Below, piece by piece: positions 1 to 10,500 of a stretch of DNA of 64,000 nucleotides (the stretch's first letter is position 1; each line of letters opens with the position of its first letter). Origin of the DNA: Desmodesmus armatus (taxonomy: Eukaryota; Chlorophyta; Chlorophyceae; Sphaeropleales; Scenedesmaceae); assembly GCA_007449985.2 (NCBI GenBank), contig VIIQ02000659.1, forward strand, positions 312,501-376,500, given 5' to 3'. A program made the translations under genes and the position numbers. The notes below the pieces were generated by a model. It had not been told where the DNA came from. It did no database searches and worked only from the letters and a program-made list of their open reading frames with translations.

Positions 1-765
1 TATAACTATGGACCCAGCTACGAGACAGGCAGTAGCTACGACAGTTATGACAGTCATGAGAGCTACGGCCAGGGAGGTGACGATGGTTATGGGTATGATG
101 TACAACCGTACAATGCAGGTACAAGTGGCCAGCCTCAGGCTACAGTAGGGCCAGCACCAGCACAGCAGGGGCAGCAGAAGCATGCAGGAGTGCGCAAGCA
201 GACGGGCGCGCAAGCAGTACAGGACGCTGCAGCTCTGCCTGATGGAGGCATGATTGCAGGTGAACCGGCTGCCGGCAGTTTAAGCACTGGGCAAGCGCCG
301 CAAGCAGGGCAGCATGTGCAGTACTTGCAACCAAGCAGAGGAGCGCCAGCACAGCAGCCGGCGCCAGCGGTGCAACAGCAGCGGGGGCCGCCTGCACAGC
401 GACCCCAGGCCGCTGGAGCTTGGGGCAACGGTGGTCAAGCGGGCGGTAGCAGTGCCAGCACGGCGCCCACTGCAGGAGAGGTGGGGGCGCCCGCCACCAC
501 TGGCATGGGCGGTTTTGCGCTGAGGCGGGCAAAGAAGGCGCTGTCACCTGGGGGTGCGGGAGTGAGGGGAGTTGCTGCTGTGATGGATAGTGTCAGTGCT
601 GCTGATGACCTGGAGGCCTGGCAGGCGCAGCAGGGGACAGGGCAGCAGGAGCAGCAGCAGGTGGCATCGTTTTGGGCACCAGAGCCGCAGGCTGCATCGC
701 CAGATCTGTTTGTTACAAGCAGAGCTGCTGCGCTACAAGAGGCACTCACAAAGGTGCAGCTTTGA
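1..765 (+). CDS. 3' end of a Tyr/Gln/Ala-rich low-complexity protein (partial)
   Basis: The frame is open from base 1 to the TGA at 763-765, so the 5' end lies outside the window. The first 40 or so residues are rich in Tyr, Ser, Gly and Asp (repeats such as SYDSYDSHESYGQGG), a prion-like composition seen in many RNA-binding and scaffold proteins. The rest is rich in Gln, Ala, Gly and Pro, with a short basic patch (LRRAKKAL) near residue 180, and the protein ends LTKVQL. I see no folded domain, signal peptide or membrane segment. Such tails are common at the C-terminus of algal RNA-binding or trafficking proteins, but the function cannot be assigned from this piece. The TGTAA at 875-879, 110 nt after the stop, fits a chlorophyte polyadenylation signal. 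Confidence 0.7.
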   Translation, partial: YNYGPSYETGSSYDSYDSHESYGQGGDDGYGYDVQPYNAGTSGQPQATVGPAPAQQGQQKHAGVRKQTGAQAVQDAAALPDGGMIAGEPAAGSLSTGQAPQAGQHVQYLQPSRGAPAQQPAPAVQQQRGPPAQRPQAAGAWGNGGQAGGSSASTAPTAGEVGAPATTGMGGFALRRAKKALSPGGAGVRGVAAVMDSVSAADDLEAWQAQQGTGQQEQQQVASFWAPEPQAASPDLFVTSRAAALQEALTKVQL

Positions 766-1260
766 AGATTGTCAGCATGAGGGGCGCCTGTACGCAGCCG
801 TACATTGTGGTGGCCACCATGTGCCTTGGAGGCTTGGATAGGGGGTGTGGAGAGGGCCAATATGGATTGTTGATTGTAAAACACAGCTTTTGTCTTACCG
901 TCGCATCAGATGGACGGAGCTTTGTCACGAGCCTAGATCAGATCCCCTTGAAACATTGGACGAGGCAACATGTCTTTGATTGTGGTGCTAGATGATGAAT
1001 GAACTTGCCACAGGCCCTCATCAAGCAATACGCCTTACGTATTCCAGGGAGAACACTGTTTTGTTCGTTGCCAATGGTTGTAACCGTTTTGTTCGTTGCA
1101 ATCCATCGGGCTGAGCAGTCGTTGTAGGCTCACTTCAAATCAACCCATTCACTCAAGCACCTGCGTTGTCGGCAGCGGCATTGCCAGTAACGGCACCACG
1201 CCTTGCTTCAGGATGCCAGTGCTGTGATCAGGCTTGCATGCTGTGCTGCTCAAAGGAAAA
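766..1260. other. 3' UTR of upstream gene and short intergenic/promoter region
   Basis: No coding region is supported here. TGTAA occurs at 875-879 and again at 1079-1083, and either could end the upstream transcript. A short repeat, TTTTGTTCGTTGC, occurs twice near 1059-1072 and 1087-1100. The right half must contain the promoter and 5' UTR of the dehydrogenase gene. I see no TATA box. Confidence 0.5.
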
Positions 1261-4200
1261 ATGTGCTGCGCCCTCCAGCTGCTTGTGCCTATAGCAGCTA
1301 CGGTGATCATTTTTGGTGTAGCTGCATCAGTAGCTGCGTCCAGTGGGCTTGGCTTGGCAGCACTCTCTCAGCCCACAATGCTCTTGGCAACAGGGTGAGT
1401 GCTAAATTCTGCTGCATACCTCACAAGCATCAGGTTCAAAAGGTCCGTGTCGGTGAACAGTTGCCACACCTGCTGCTGTGTCCCTCTGCAGCGTTGGCTG
1501 GGTGTCGCTGGCTCTCAGCACAGCAGCAGTAATCGGCACGTCAGGGCTGATTGCTCTGTACACCTTTGCAACAGCAGATGCAGACATCTCCCTTCTGCTG
1601 AGGGGGAAGCACAAGCGGGATGCCTTTGTCGGCAAGGTTGTCTGGATCACTGGTGCCAGCCAGGTGGGTGGACTTGTGCCAGATGCAGCAACAGCGACGC
1701 AAGCAAACTATCCAGCATTGCCAGCGGCCAGCACACTCTCAACGTCCCTGAGAGTGACATTGACAAATCACACCCCACCCTGCTGCTGAGCTGATAGGTT
1801 TGCTTTGCTTGTTTCTGCACCCGCAGGGGCTGGGCTCACTTTTTGCCAAGTATCTGGCCCAGCAAGGCGCCAAGGTCATTGTTTCAGCCAGGAGTGAGGA
1901 CAAGCTTCAGGTGCAGACGCTGCCTGGTGTGGCAGCAGTTTGACTGACAGGACTGCCAGCAACACCCTGCAGCAGGTGCTGCACAGCTGTGTCCTGCAGA
2001 GCGCAGCTTGTTGTGGTGCCCCCACCTGCAGGTTTGGCCTTGTGTTGATTACCCATCTGTTCCTACGAACGCGAGCCCACAGCAAGCACTCAACGCATTG
2101 TTGTGTGCTCGTGTGGTTTCTGTTTGATGCAGAGGACGCGTGCAGGCTGCAGGCGCCCTGAAGAAGTGCTGGTGCTGCCCTTCGACCTCATGGACAGCAC
2201 AGAGAAGTTGCAGGCAGCAGCAAAGGCAGCTGATGAGGCTTTTGGGGGTGCAGGTGTTGACTTCTTGATACACAATGCTGGTGCGCAGCAGCTGGCTGGC
2301 TAGCAGGAATTAGTGTTTGCTGTATCCCAAGGTCCATAGCTCATGCGGCCAGCTGTTGAGGCTTGGGCCTGGGGTGATCTGCTCTAAAGCAGGTGCATGT
2401 TGCGCATGAGGCAAGGATACTGCTTGTTGCTGCAGTAGGGATAGGAGGCGTTGCCTGCATGCAGTGCATCCATGTGCTTGCAGGACAGGGCTGCTGTGGC
2501 CCTGGCTGCCCCAGCGCAGTGCACCAGCCTGCACTGCGCTGGCCTGGATGCCTGTCACCGCTGCTGTGTACTGTTGCGACAGGTGCTTCACAGCACGCGC
2601 TTGCAGCAGAGACCACCGACCAAGTGGCGGAGGCCCTTTTGGACATCAACGCATTGGCACCCATCCGCCTGACGCAGGCAGTCCTGCCCCACATGCTGAA
2701 GAGGTGAGCTGCACCACCACTCATCTGAACCGCACTGTGGCATCTGCTGAGGCAGGGGGCTGGTGCAGCAGCGGGGGCCCCCATGGCAAGTGTCCTTTCA
2801 TGCAGGGCCTGCTATGCTCTTTGCTGAGTAGACTGTCCCGCATGCACTATGTGGCTGAGGCATTCATTGAGCAATGCCGCTGTACTGCGCTGTGTTGAGG
2901 TCTTAGATGAGCGTGTGCTGCCCTGTTGTGTGCTGTGATGTGTTATGCTGGTCATGGCTGCGCCAGGGGCAAGGGTCGGCTGGTGGTTGTGTCCAGCATG
3001 GCTGCTAAGGTGCCCTCCCCAGGCCAAGCTGTGTACTCAGCAGCAAAGATGGCCGTGTGGGGCTACTTTGCATCCCTCGCTACTGAACTGGCTGACAAGT
3101 GAGCGGTTTGATAAGAACGGGACTTTTGGCTGCAGCCGGTGCAGCTCAATTCACACCCAGCTGATGCGTTGCTAGAAACTAGCAGCACAGCAAGAACCAA
3201 CAGCACAGCAAGAGCAGCCCGCACACCTTGATCACATGCATCATCATGCGCCACAAGCTGAGCTCCTTGTTTTGTGAACCGCCCAAGGGCCTGGCAGGTG
3301 TGCGCGGCGGCAACCGCAACTTTGCAAACACGTGTTGTTGGGACACAGCTGCTCAGCATACACAAAGAAAGTGCCATGTGCTGGCGCTGCTGCTGCCTGC
3401 ACTTCACCTGCGCAGGGGTGTTGGTGTGACCATCGTGTGCCCAGGACCCGTGGCTCCCCCTGCTGGCGAGGCAGCACCCAGGTCCCTGTATGGCCCGCAG
3501 GTGGGTAGTGGCACTTGGGAGTGCAAGTGAAGGGGTAAATGCGAGTCCTACTGCTGCCGCCGCCGACGGCTGCAGCACCAGCAGCAATTCGCCAGCCCAC
3601 ACAAGGAGTCCTGCTGTTTGTGAGGAGTGTGTTGGTACTGTACTTGACTTGCAGCAGGCTTGGCAGTGGACGCTGAGCGTTTACACTTAGGGACAAAAGT
3701 TTTTACGACCGACACAAATTCCCTGTCACCCCAAGACAGCAGCAGTTTCCGTTGATGTTCGGTATTTGAACGTTTCTCAGCTTTGCCATTGCACTACTGC
3801 TGTGCGTTGGCCAAGGTGGTCAGCGCGGTGTTTTGTGGTGCGTGCAGCCGGCGATCGAGACTACCCTCCCCCACCCGGTTGATGCCACGCGCGCGCCTGG
3901 CCTTAGCCTTAGCCTTAGCCGCACGCCGCACCAGCACCAAGCACCTAGCTCCTCTGCCTACACCTTCCTTATTGATGGGGCGGTGGGAGCCTTGGGGTGC
4001 CTGCTCAGCTTCCACCAGCCTGTGGCCTGTTGTGTGTGTGTTCCAGAGGTGAAATTGCCACTTGCTTTCAGGGGTGCTGGCTGCCAGGTTGGCCTTCTCT
4101 GTGCTGAAGCTGCACATGGCTTTGGGGGACAGGGGGATGGGCTGGGGGTGAGGCATACATGCAGCTGGTGGGGCTATCTGCAACATCCATTTCTGTGGCT

Positions 4201-5175
4201 GCAGCCTGGACTGAAGGGCGTGGGGGTCAAAATCACCTTGCAATTTCAGGCACTTTTTGAGGGGGTCACCCCCAGGGTTGCACTTGCATGCATTGATGAT
4301 TGCAGTGATTGGCAGAGCCTGTCATGCAACTGCTCTGGTAGTGCACCTCTTCAGCTGTGTGGTGGTGGGTACTAATGACAAAGCTGATGTTCTAGCTTGT
4401 GAGTGCTACTGTGTCAGTGACATTGAGCACAAACTTTTGTCCCTAGGTGTACACACTTCACCTGAAAAGCCTGTGTTTGGTATAATATAGCACCTCATGA
4501 GCCCCTGGCTAGCTGGCAATTCCCAATGGCGGGTATTTGTCCCCCAACAGCTTCACTGTGCTGTGCGGTTCTGTACTGCACTTTACTTTCGCAGGGCCCC
4601 ATTCAGCGCCAGGAAGTGCCGGACAGCAAGCGCATGCCAGCAGTGAGGGCTGTCGAATTGATTGCCAACGCGATGGCAGCGGGAGTGTCAGAGTGCTGGC
4701 TGGCGCGGCAGCCTGTGCTGTTGATGGGTGAGTGGCACGGCACCAGCAGGCCAGGTCGTGAGGAGGGAGGCGGTCACAGCAGTCTGATGATGCTTTGTGT
4801 CAGCGCCATGCAGTCACTGAAAAGCAGGGAGTGAGGGACGTGAGCCAGGCCAATGGAAGGCTGAACAGCGATCCAGCCATAGCCAGGGCACACTGTACAC
4901 TCACACTGTACACTCACACTGTACACTCACACTGTACACTGCTCACTGGGATGGAGGTTGTGCATGTATGAGTTTGCTGACGCTCCTCTTGCGCTCTTGT
5001 TGCTGCCGTCGGTGCTGCTGTGCTGTGTGCTGCAGCCTATCTGATGCAGTTCGTGCCCCAGCTGGGTCTCACAGTCATGAAGCAGATCGGCCCCAAGCGT
5101 GCAAGGGCGATCAGCAGTGGGCAGAGTGGGTACAACCTGTCTGCTTTCATGAAGGCAGGCAGCTCAAGCAGCTAG
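1261..5175 (+). CDS. DHRS7-like short-chain dehydrogenase/reductase (SDR), membrane-anchored
   Basis: Nine exons give a 382-residue protein in continuous phase: 1261-1394, 1492-1663, 1827-1910, 2133-2280, 2583-2703, 2967-3098, 3416-3500, 4595-4727, 5036-5175. Family hallmarks are present: the cofactor-binding TGASQGLG near residue 98, the HNAG motif near 178, a catalytic Ser in VVVSSMAAK, and YSAAK as the YxxxK active site, followed by CPGP. The order and the C-terminal half match plant and animal DHRS7-type SDRs, which are NAD(P)H-dependent oxidoreductases of the ER membrane. Residues 1-60 carry two hydrophobic stretches, consistent with an N-terminal anchor. Substrate is unknown. The ATG at 1261 is chosen because it opens the hydrophobic N-terminus and splices in phase. 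Intron 7 (1,094 bp) carries a candidate transposon. TGTAA at 5503-5507 is the likely polyadenylation signal. Confidence 0.9.
3688..4445. mobile_element. Candidate non-autonomous TIR element with TA target duplication, in SDR intron 7
   Basis: The left end reads TA then GGGACAAAAGTTT from 3690. The right end is the exact reverse complement AAACTTTTGTCCC ending at 4443, followed by TA. This gives a 13-bp perfect terminal inverted repeat enclosing 754 bp, with a TA dinucleotide on each side as expected for Tc1/mariner-type insertion. The interior shows no transposase, so it would be a MITE-like derivative. A TA duplication is weak evidence alone. The perfect 13-bp TIR with nothing similar between is the main support. 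Confidence 0.5.
4889..4940. repeat. 13-bp tandem repeat, four perfect copies
   Basis: CACACTGTACACT is repeated four times without a mismatch in SDR intron 8, about 160 bp after the 5' splice site. The unit contains the palindromic core TGTACA. Confidence 0.95.
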
Positions 5176-5502
5176 GCAGCTGATACGTGCAGTAGCTGTT
5201 GTTATGGTTGTGGGTAAAGGGCTGTTCGAAGCTGCCTAAAGGAGGTGGCAAACCACACAATAGCGTGGTTGATCAACTACAGTACATAGATCATTTACAT
5301 ACTACAGGTACCTGGCCTCAGCGCGAAACGAGGCACGCAATGAAGCACATCGGAGACCCAATTCACATGTGTCTGCTGAATGAAAGCGCTGGCGCTCCAG
5401 TTTCCCTTCCCATTCAAACTGCTGAAACCTTGCTGAAACCTTGAGCGTCCTTGACCACAGCTGCAGCCACCCATCACGCCGCTACTCAAATTGATCGCAT
5501 GT

Positions 5503-5507
5503 TGTAA
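5503..5507 (+). terminator. TGTAA polyadenylation signal of the SDR gene
   Basis: TGTAA lies 328 nt after the SDR stop and 31 nt before the start of the next gene. TGTAA is the established chlorophyte poly(A) signal. Its position makes the two genes almost abut. Confidence 0.5.
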
Positions 5508-5537
5508 ATGCGATGATGCTGCAGCCGGCCGGTCCTG

Positions 5538-8500
5538 ATGGTGCTCAAGGTCCTCTTGCTACTGCTGTGTGTGATTGGTGGCACTTACCCGTCAGCAAAT
5601 CACAGAGACCAACAGTGGCATGGCGTGGAAATAGCAGATGATGACTCACAGGAAAAGCAGGGGCAGAGTCCTTGGCTGGAGCTTGCACAGCACAACCAGG
5701 CAAGTGCGGCACTTGAAGTGCCAGCTGCCAGTGTGGTTGCACACTAGCCAGCATGACACTTGGTGATTGAGTTTTACAAGGTAGTAGCTTCTTGCATTCA
5801 GTAAGATCCAAGGAATCACTAATCTGTCAGGGTGGCCTGGGTTCCCTGGGCCACCGTCGTTTGAACAGTGGCAGTTGCGTGACAGGGTGGCCTGCAGCAC
5901 TGACTGTGAAGACGCTTGTGCCTGCATGCAGGCCTTGCCGCCAGATGCTTTTGCGCTTGATGACGATGATTACGAAGCACATAACACAATGTCCCCGGAA
6001 ACAGCAGCAGCAATCCTTGAGAGGGTGACAGCAGCAGCAGCAGGGCATGCCCAGATGGAAGCAGGACTGCAGGAACCTACCAGCATAGGCTTCTTCACAG
6101 GCACAGCAGACCTCGGAGGTGGATTTCTCGACACAGCATCTGATGCAGCAGCCATGCAGTTCATGGCAGTCAGCAGCCCTGCCGACGCCATCCTGCAGGA
6201 AAGTTTCGGCTCAGCACCACCCTTCCAGCAAGTCCTGTCGCCAGCACCTGCCTCTGCCACACAAAAAGCACCTGCTCCAGCAGCAGCACAGGTCCCACCC
6301 CCAGCACCCCCAGTCCCCTCCCCTGCAACAGCCATGGCAGCTGAAGCCCCAGGGTTTGGTGACCGCACCCCACCCCCAGCTCCGCCCATGCAGCAGGATC
6401 CCTCTCCAGCACCAGCACCAGCACCAGACCGGTCAGCTTCAGCAACCGAAGCTCAGCTGCCTAGCCTGGCACTCGAAGGGCCTGCCACTCTCGATTCAGC
6501 GCCTCCGTATTCCATGCCGGTTGATGCACCAGCACGGCACCTGCTCACGCACCACACACGCAGGGCGCGCCAGCACAGGATGGGCAGCAGCGGCAGCCAC
6601 AGCAGCAGCAGGAGGGGCAGCATGCAGCGGCAGATGGCGCAGCAGAAGGCACAGAGAAGGTAGCGCTCATGGGCCGCGGCATCTGGCATGCCAAGGGCAA
6701 GGTCTCCTTTCCCACAGACCCCCAGATCCCTCCTGCAGTTGGCAATATTGCACCTGCAGGGTTTTGTGACCCAGAGCTGGGGCTGGAGCCAACAGATGAT
6801 GGCAGGTGCATCTGCAGGCAAGGTGCGTTGCTGTGTTTGTTGTCAATGAATGAAGCTAAACTACTGAGCTGACTGTCTGCTGGATAAGCCCAGCCCTGCC
6901 CACCCGCCCTGCACTGTGACACATCAACCCCCTGGTCCACACTGCAGCTCCTTATGGCTCACACTGTTTTCCTTGTGGCCTTGTAGCTGTGCAATCACTT
7001 TTCCAACCTCATAGAAGGGCCCTTTACCTTCAAAAGGCACTCACCTGCCAGCCATGTCCCCTGCTATTGCCAAACCGTGTGAGTTGACAACACGCGTGCA
7101 TGCTTGGGCCGCTGATCCTCTGTTGCTGCAGGCTATGGAACCAATGCAGACATGCGGACGTGCGCCCGTTGCCCTGTGGGCTGGTACAGCAGAGGGGGCC
7201 AGGTTGGCATAGCATTCTGCAAGCCCTGTCCGCAGCTGTCTACATCCAATCCCACCAGGACAGCCTGTGGTGAGTGTACTTCAGTTGACTCACAACCACA
7301 CTGGCCTAGAGTCGGTGTAGGCTGTGTGGCTCTGTGTTGTTTGCGACAGCATCTTCTCCGGCACTTGGCTTGGGGCGTGGTAGGGAACCAAGTATCTTGG
7401 TGCTCTATCTTGGGTGCACGGCAGCATAGCACAGGGGTTGGCCTCACATGGCTTGTTGATTCGCAAATGGAGACATCTGGAGTGCGAGAGTCAAAGCGTT
7501 TGGGGGATGTGGGGGCTGCTGCAGCGCTGGCAGTCTCACAACCTGGCCGCTGCAGCGGCGGCAGTCGCCCATGCCGCTGCTGTATATTGCAGCAGGTAGA
7601 GAGACGTCGTGCTGTATATTGCAGCAGGTTCAGAGTCGACTCGATCTCAGTGTAGCGTTGGCATCATCACCGCATGATGGTTGTGGACTTGTCCCAGGGT
7701 ATAGGAGCTGCCATGAGCGGTCAGCAAGTGCCATACGGCTGCAAGGCGTCACATTGTGACAGGCAGCAGTCTGCGACGTTGTTGAACAACTGAAGTGTTC
7801 AAACACAACCACTCATTCATCTGACACAATGCGCACCACTGCCAGGGGCAAATCAACAAGATTGCAACAGGGATACACGCCGGTTCACCACATGCGACTG
7901 CTGACGATCCTTGTGTGTAACGACTGCTGACTTGCAGTTGTGCGGCGCAATGTGATTCGCCCTGACATCCCGAAGTCCCTCTGTGAGTTCTGCAAAATCC
8001 CCACGAGGCCATTCGATCCTCCCGTCTGCTGTGGAAGGGGCCAGGTACGCAGACAAGTGGGTGACTCTTCACCCATCAGCCATACATAGCACAGCCTACA
8101 TCGGCTGTAGCAAAGCTTCTATATTGCATGCGATGACTGTAGCAAAGCTTCACATAGCATACCTGAAGCTTCAGCAGTACAGTTGGGCAGCTCTGTCGGC
8201 GCAATTGCCATCCCAACCTGTCTGTTCCAAGTTGAGTTAGTGGTTTGCTATTGAGCGTTGTTTTGTTTACTGTGGCACAGAGCAGTCCATTTTTCGGCCG
8301 GCAGCAGCATACAAGACACCAGTGTAACGCATCATTTTCGCGGCGTGCGCAGGTGTGCTGCGGAAACGAGGGCTGCTGCCCCACCAGGCGCTGCATCAGC
8401 AATGCAACCAACGACTTCACGCCACAGTGTTGCGGCGAGGACTGCAATGTTGTCACCAGCGCCCTGCGATGCTGCCCGTCAGGGCAAATTTGTGTCAACG

Positions 8501-9550
8501 GCACTGGTAATGTGAGTGCGCATCCATCTTCCTGACATATTTTGGACCCACACGACAGCAATGAGGGATCTTTGTGCCAGGGAGCCAGAGGCAGAGCTTG
8601 TTTGAAAGCCGTCCAGTGCTTGGCCAAAAGGCATGATAGCGGTAAGGCCACAAAGACAAGCTTTGGCAGGGAGTGTCCAGCAAATGCATCCGGAAGGGGA
8701 CAGTGTTGGAAGGAAGGGCCTCTCAACAAGTTCGCCAAATGCGCAATGCGTGTGCGTGTGGGTGTGGGTGTGCGTGTGCGTGTGCGTGTGCCGCGGGCGG
8801 GCGCGTGCGCGTGCGCGCGTGTGCGCGTGTGCGTGTGTGCGTTAAACACATGAGTTACAACCATCAAGTGCATGTCATGACGACAGGCTTATAAAGTGCG
8901 TGCGTGCATGCGTGTGTGCGTGTGTGTGTCACACATATGAGTTGCATCAAGCATGTATATAGTATCATGTGTGTGTGTGTTTTGTGACGTGATTGAAGCC
9001 TGGACTTTTGCTGCCTGCTGTCTTGCTGTTACCTCTGTACATGTTGGTGCTGCAGACACAAACTTGCTGCGGTGCAACCAAGGTCTGTGGCGATGGAGTG
9101 GCAAAAAGCTGCTGCAGCCCACTACAAGAGTGCTGCGGGGGCCGCGAGTGCTGCAACTCAATAAGTGGAGCATCACCACCTCAGGAATGCCTCGATAATG
9201 TGTATACGGGGCCACCTGCAAATCAGAAACGTTGCTGCGTACCCTTGTGGGTCAACTGCAACGGCACATGCTGCAACACGCGTACCAGCCCGCAGGTGCA
9301 GTCGTGTCTGCTGGATGCCAGGGGCCAGGCGATTTGTTGCAATACAGACAGGCTATGCCAGTCGGGAGACGGCTCGCAGGAGTGCTGCCAGCCGACACAG
9401 AGCTGCACGCGCAACGTGTCAAGCACAGGGCAAAACATCGCTAGGTGCTGTCTTGCAGGTCAGTCCCTGTGCCCGAAGAACGCCTTCCAGCCTATCTGTT
9501 GCCCTGTAGGCAGGTGCCCGCCCGCCAGCACTGCCGAGACCTGCTTGTAG
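5538..9550 (+). CDS. Secreted cysteine-rich protein with Ephrin-receptor-like (GCC2/GCC3-type) segment
   Basis: Exon 1 (5538-5699) begins with a signal peptide, MVLKVLLLLLCVIGG. Its donor reads CAG/GCAAGT, a GC-AG intron. Exon 2 starts at 5932 (ALPPDAFALDDDD) and encodes an acidic then Pro/Ala-rich stretch. The frame changes before GDGRCICRQG, either through a short 44-nt intron (6520-6563) or a frameshift; that exon ends at 6822. Later exons are 7132-7269, 7938-8044, 8353-8511 and 9056-9550. The 7132 exon (GYGTNADMRTCARCPVGWYS) resembles Cys-rich ephrin-receptor-like repeats. The last two exons are dense in CC pairs (VCCGNEGCC, ECCGGRECC), suggesting many disulfides. There is no transmembrane segment after the signal peptide, so a secreted or extracellular-matrix role is inferred. 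The enzymatic function, if any, is unknown. Confidence 0.65.
7579..7629. repeat. Short direct repeat (19 bp, two copies, 32-bp period)
   Basis: GCTGTATATTGCAGCAGGT occurs at 7579-7597 and 7611-7629, inside an intron of the Cys-rich gene. Each copy is itself near-palindromic (CTGC...GCAG). Confidence 0.85.
8749..8990. repeat. Alternating purine-pyrimidine tract (GTGTGC/GCGC)n, Z-DNA prone
   Basis: 8749-8841 is almost entirely alternating purine-pyrimidine (GTGTGC, then GCGCGTGCGC). A second looser GTGCGT/GTGT tract runs over roughly 8896-8980. Both lie in the last intron of the Cys-rich gene. Such tracts favour left-handed DNA and replication slippage. Confidence 0.9.
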
Positions 9551-9641
9551 TTCAACTTTTACTGAAGTCCCAGCCGGTGAGATGTAGTCTGAGCAGACCG
9601 GCCAGGGCAGCACGTACACCCTTCTTCCTATGGAGACTTGC

Positions 9642-9817
9642 GTCACATGAGTTGTTGCTGTGCGCGGTGTGTGCATACCTGGTCTGTGTGTGTGTGGCCG
9701 GCGCAGTCGGCATTTGGGAGTGCATGTCACATGACTTGGTACTGTGCGGGGTGTGTGCACACCTGGCTTGTGTGTGTATGTCTGTGTGGCCGGCGCAGTC
9801 GGCATACGGGAGCGCAT
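9642..9817. repeat. Tandem duplication, units of 84 and 92 bp
   Basis: The unit starts GTCACATGA and ends with GGCCGGCGCAGTCGGCAT and GGGAG. Copies are 9642-9725 and 9726-9817, differing by scattered substitutions and a short GT expansion. Confidence 0.85.
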
Positions 9818-10369
9818 GGCGGTGCCCTGATCACACCCCTAGCTTAGGGCCCTGCATGTTGGTTCATTTTTCCAGCACCGCTGTTGCATAGCGTCTCTCG
9901 TGGTGGGCTGCTGACGAAAGCAGCTGCATCCATGTGTCTGGCCAGTGGCTTTTATGCTCCGAGCACTATGACGCAGCGACCTGAGTTGCCGTCAAAGGTT
10001 GCGGCAATGCTGCAGCTAGTTCATGTACGAGTGTTGGTGTTTGAGCAAGGCTAGCCCAGTGTTGAGCCAGTGATACTGGTCCTATACAACAGGGGCTTGC
10101 AGCAGTAGTGGCAGCTAGCCTGCCAGTGTCCAAGTGCTGTTGCTTTGCTCGATCAATCAGCAAAAAAAATGATTTTTCTGCTTGTATGACTGTTTGCATC
10201 CTGCATTGGTGCCATGTTTATGTGATGTTGAACTGTAACATGTTTGTTGCTGGCAGTGGACTCAAACATCCAGCTCCAGTGTGCCGGGTGCACAACACTC
10301 TTACCACGCAGATGATCAGCACAGCAACACCATCCCGCCAGCCGATGTTTACCACACATGTGCAGCATG

Positions 10370-10374
10370 TTACA
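10370..10374 (-). terminator. TGTAA polyadenylation signal of eIF2-alpha
   Basis: TGTAA on the minus strand, 127 nt downstream of the eIF2-alpha stop. It is the only well-placed match I found there. Confidence 0.45.
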
Positions 10375-10500
10375 ACACAGCCACGCAGCCAGCTGCTGCA
10401 TTGGTTGACAGAGATTGTCAAAAACAGCCTGTGCAGCTCCGGGGGTGATGTGAAGGGCTGTAAAGGAATCCACACTACGTTCCACACAGTACGGTACACC

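Larger units (their letters stand above)
9551..10500. other. Convergent intergenic region with an 84/92-bp tandem duplication
   Basis: This gap separates the stop of the Cys-rich gene (+) from the stop of eIF2-alpha (-), so it holds two 3' UTRs. A tandem duplication occupies 9642-9817. TTACA at 10370-10374 reads TGTAA on the minus strand, 127 nt past the eIF2-alpha stop, and is its likely poly(A) signal. No coding region is supported. Confidence 0.6.

Noticed and set aside
3898..3922. CCTTAG repeats resembling telomere units.
   Set aside because: Only three 6-bp units, and they do not match the green-algal telomere TTTAGGG or TTTTAGGG.
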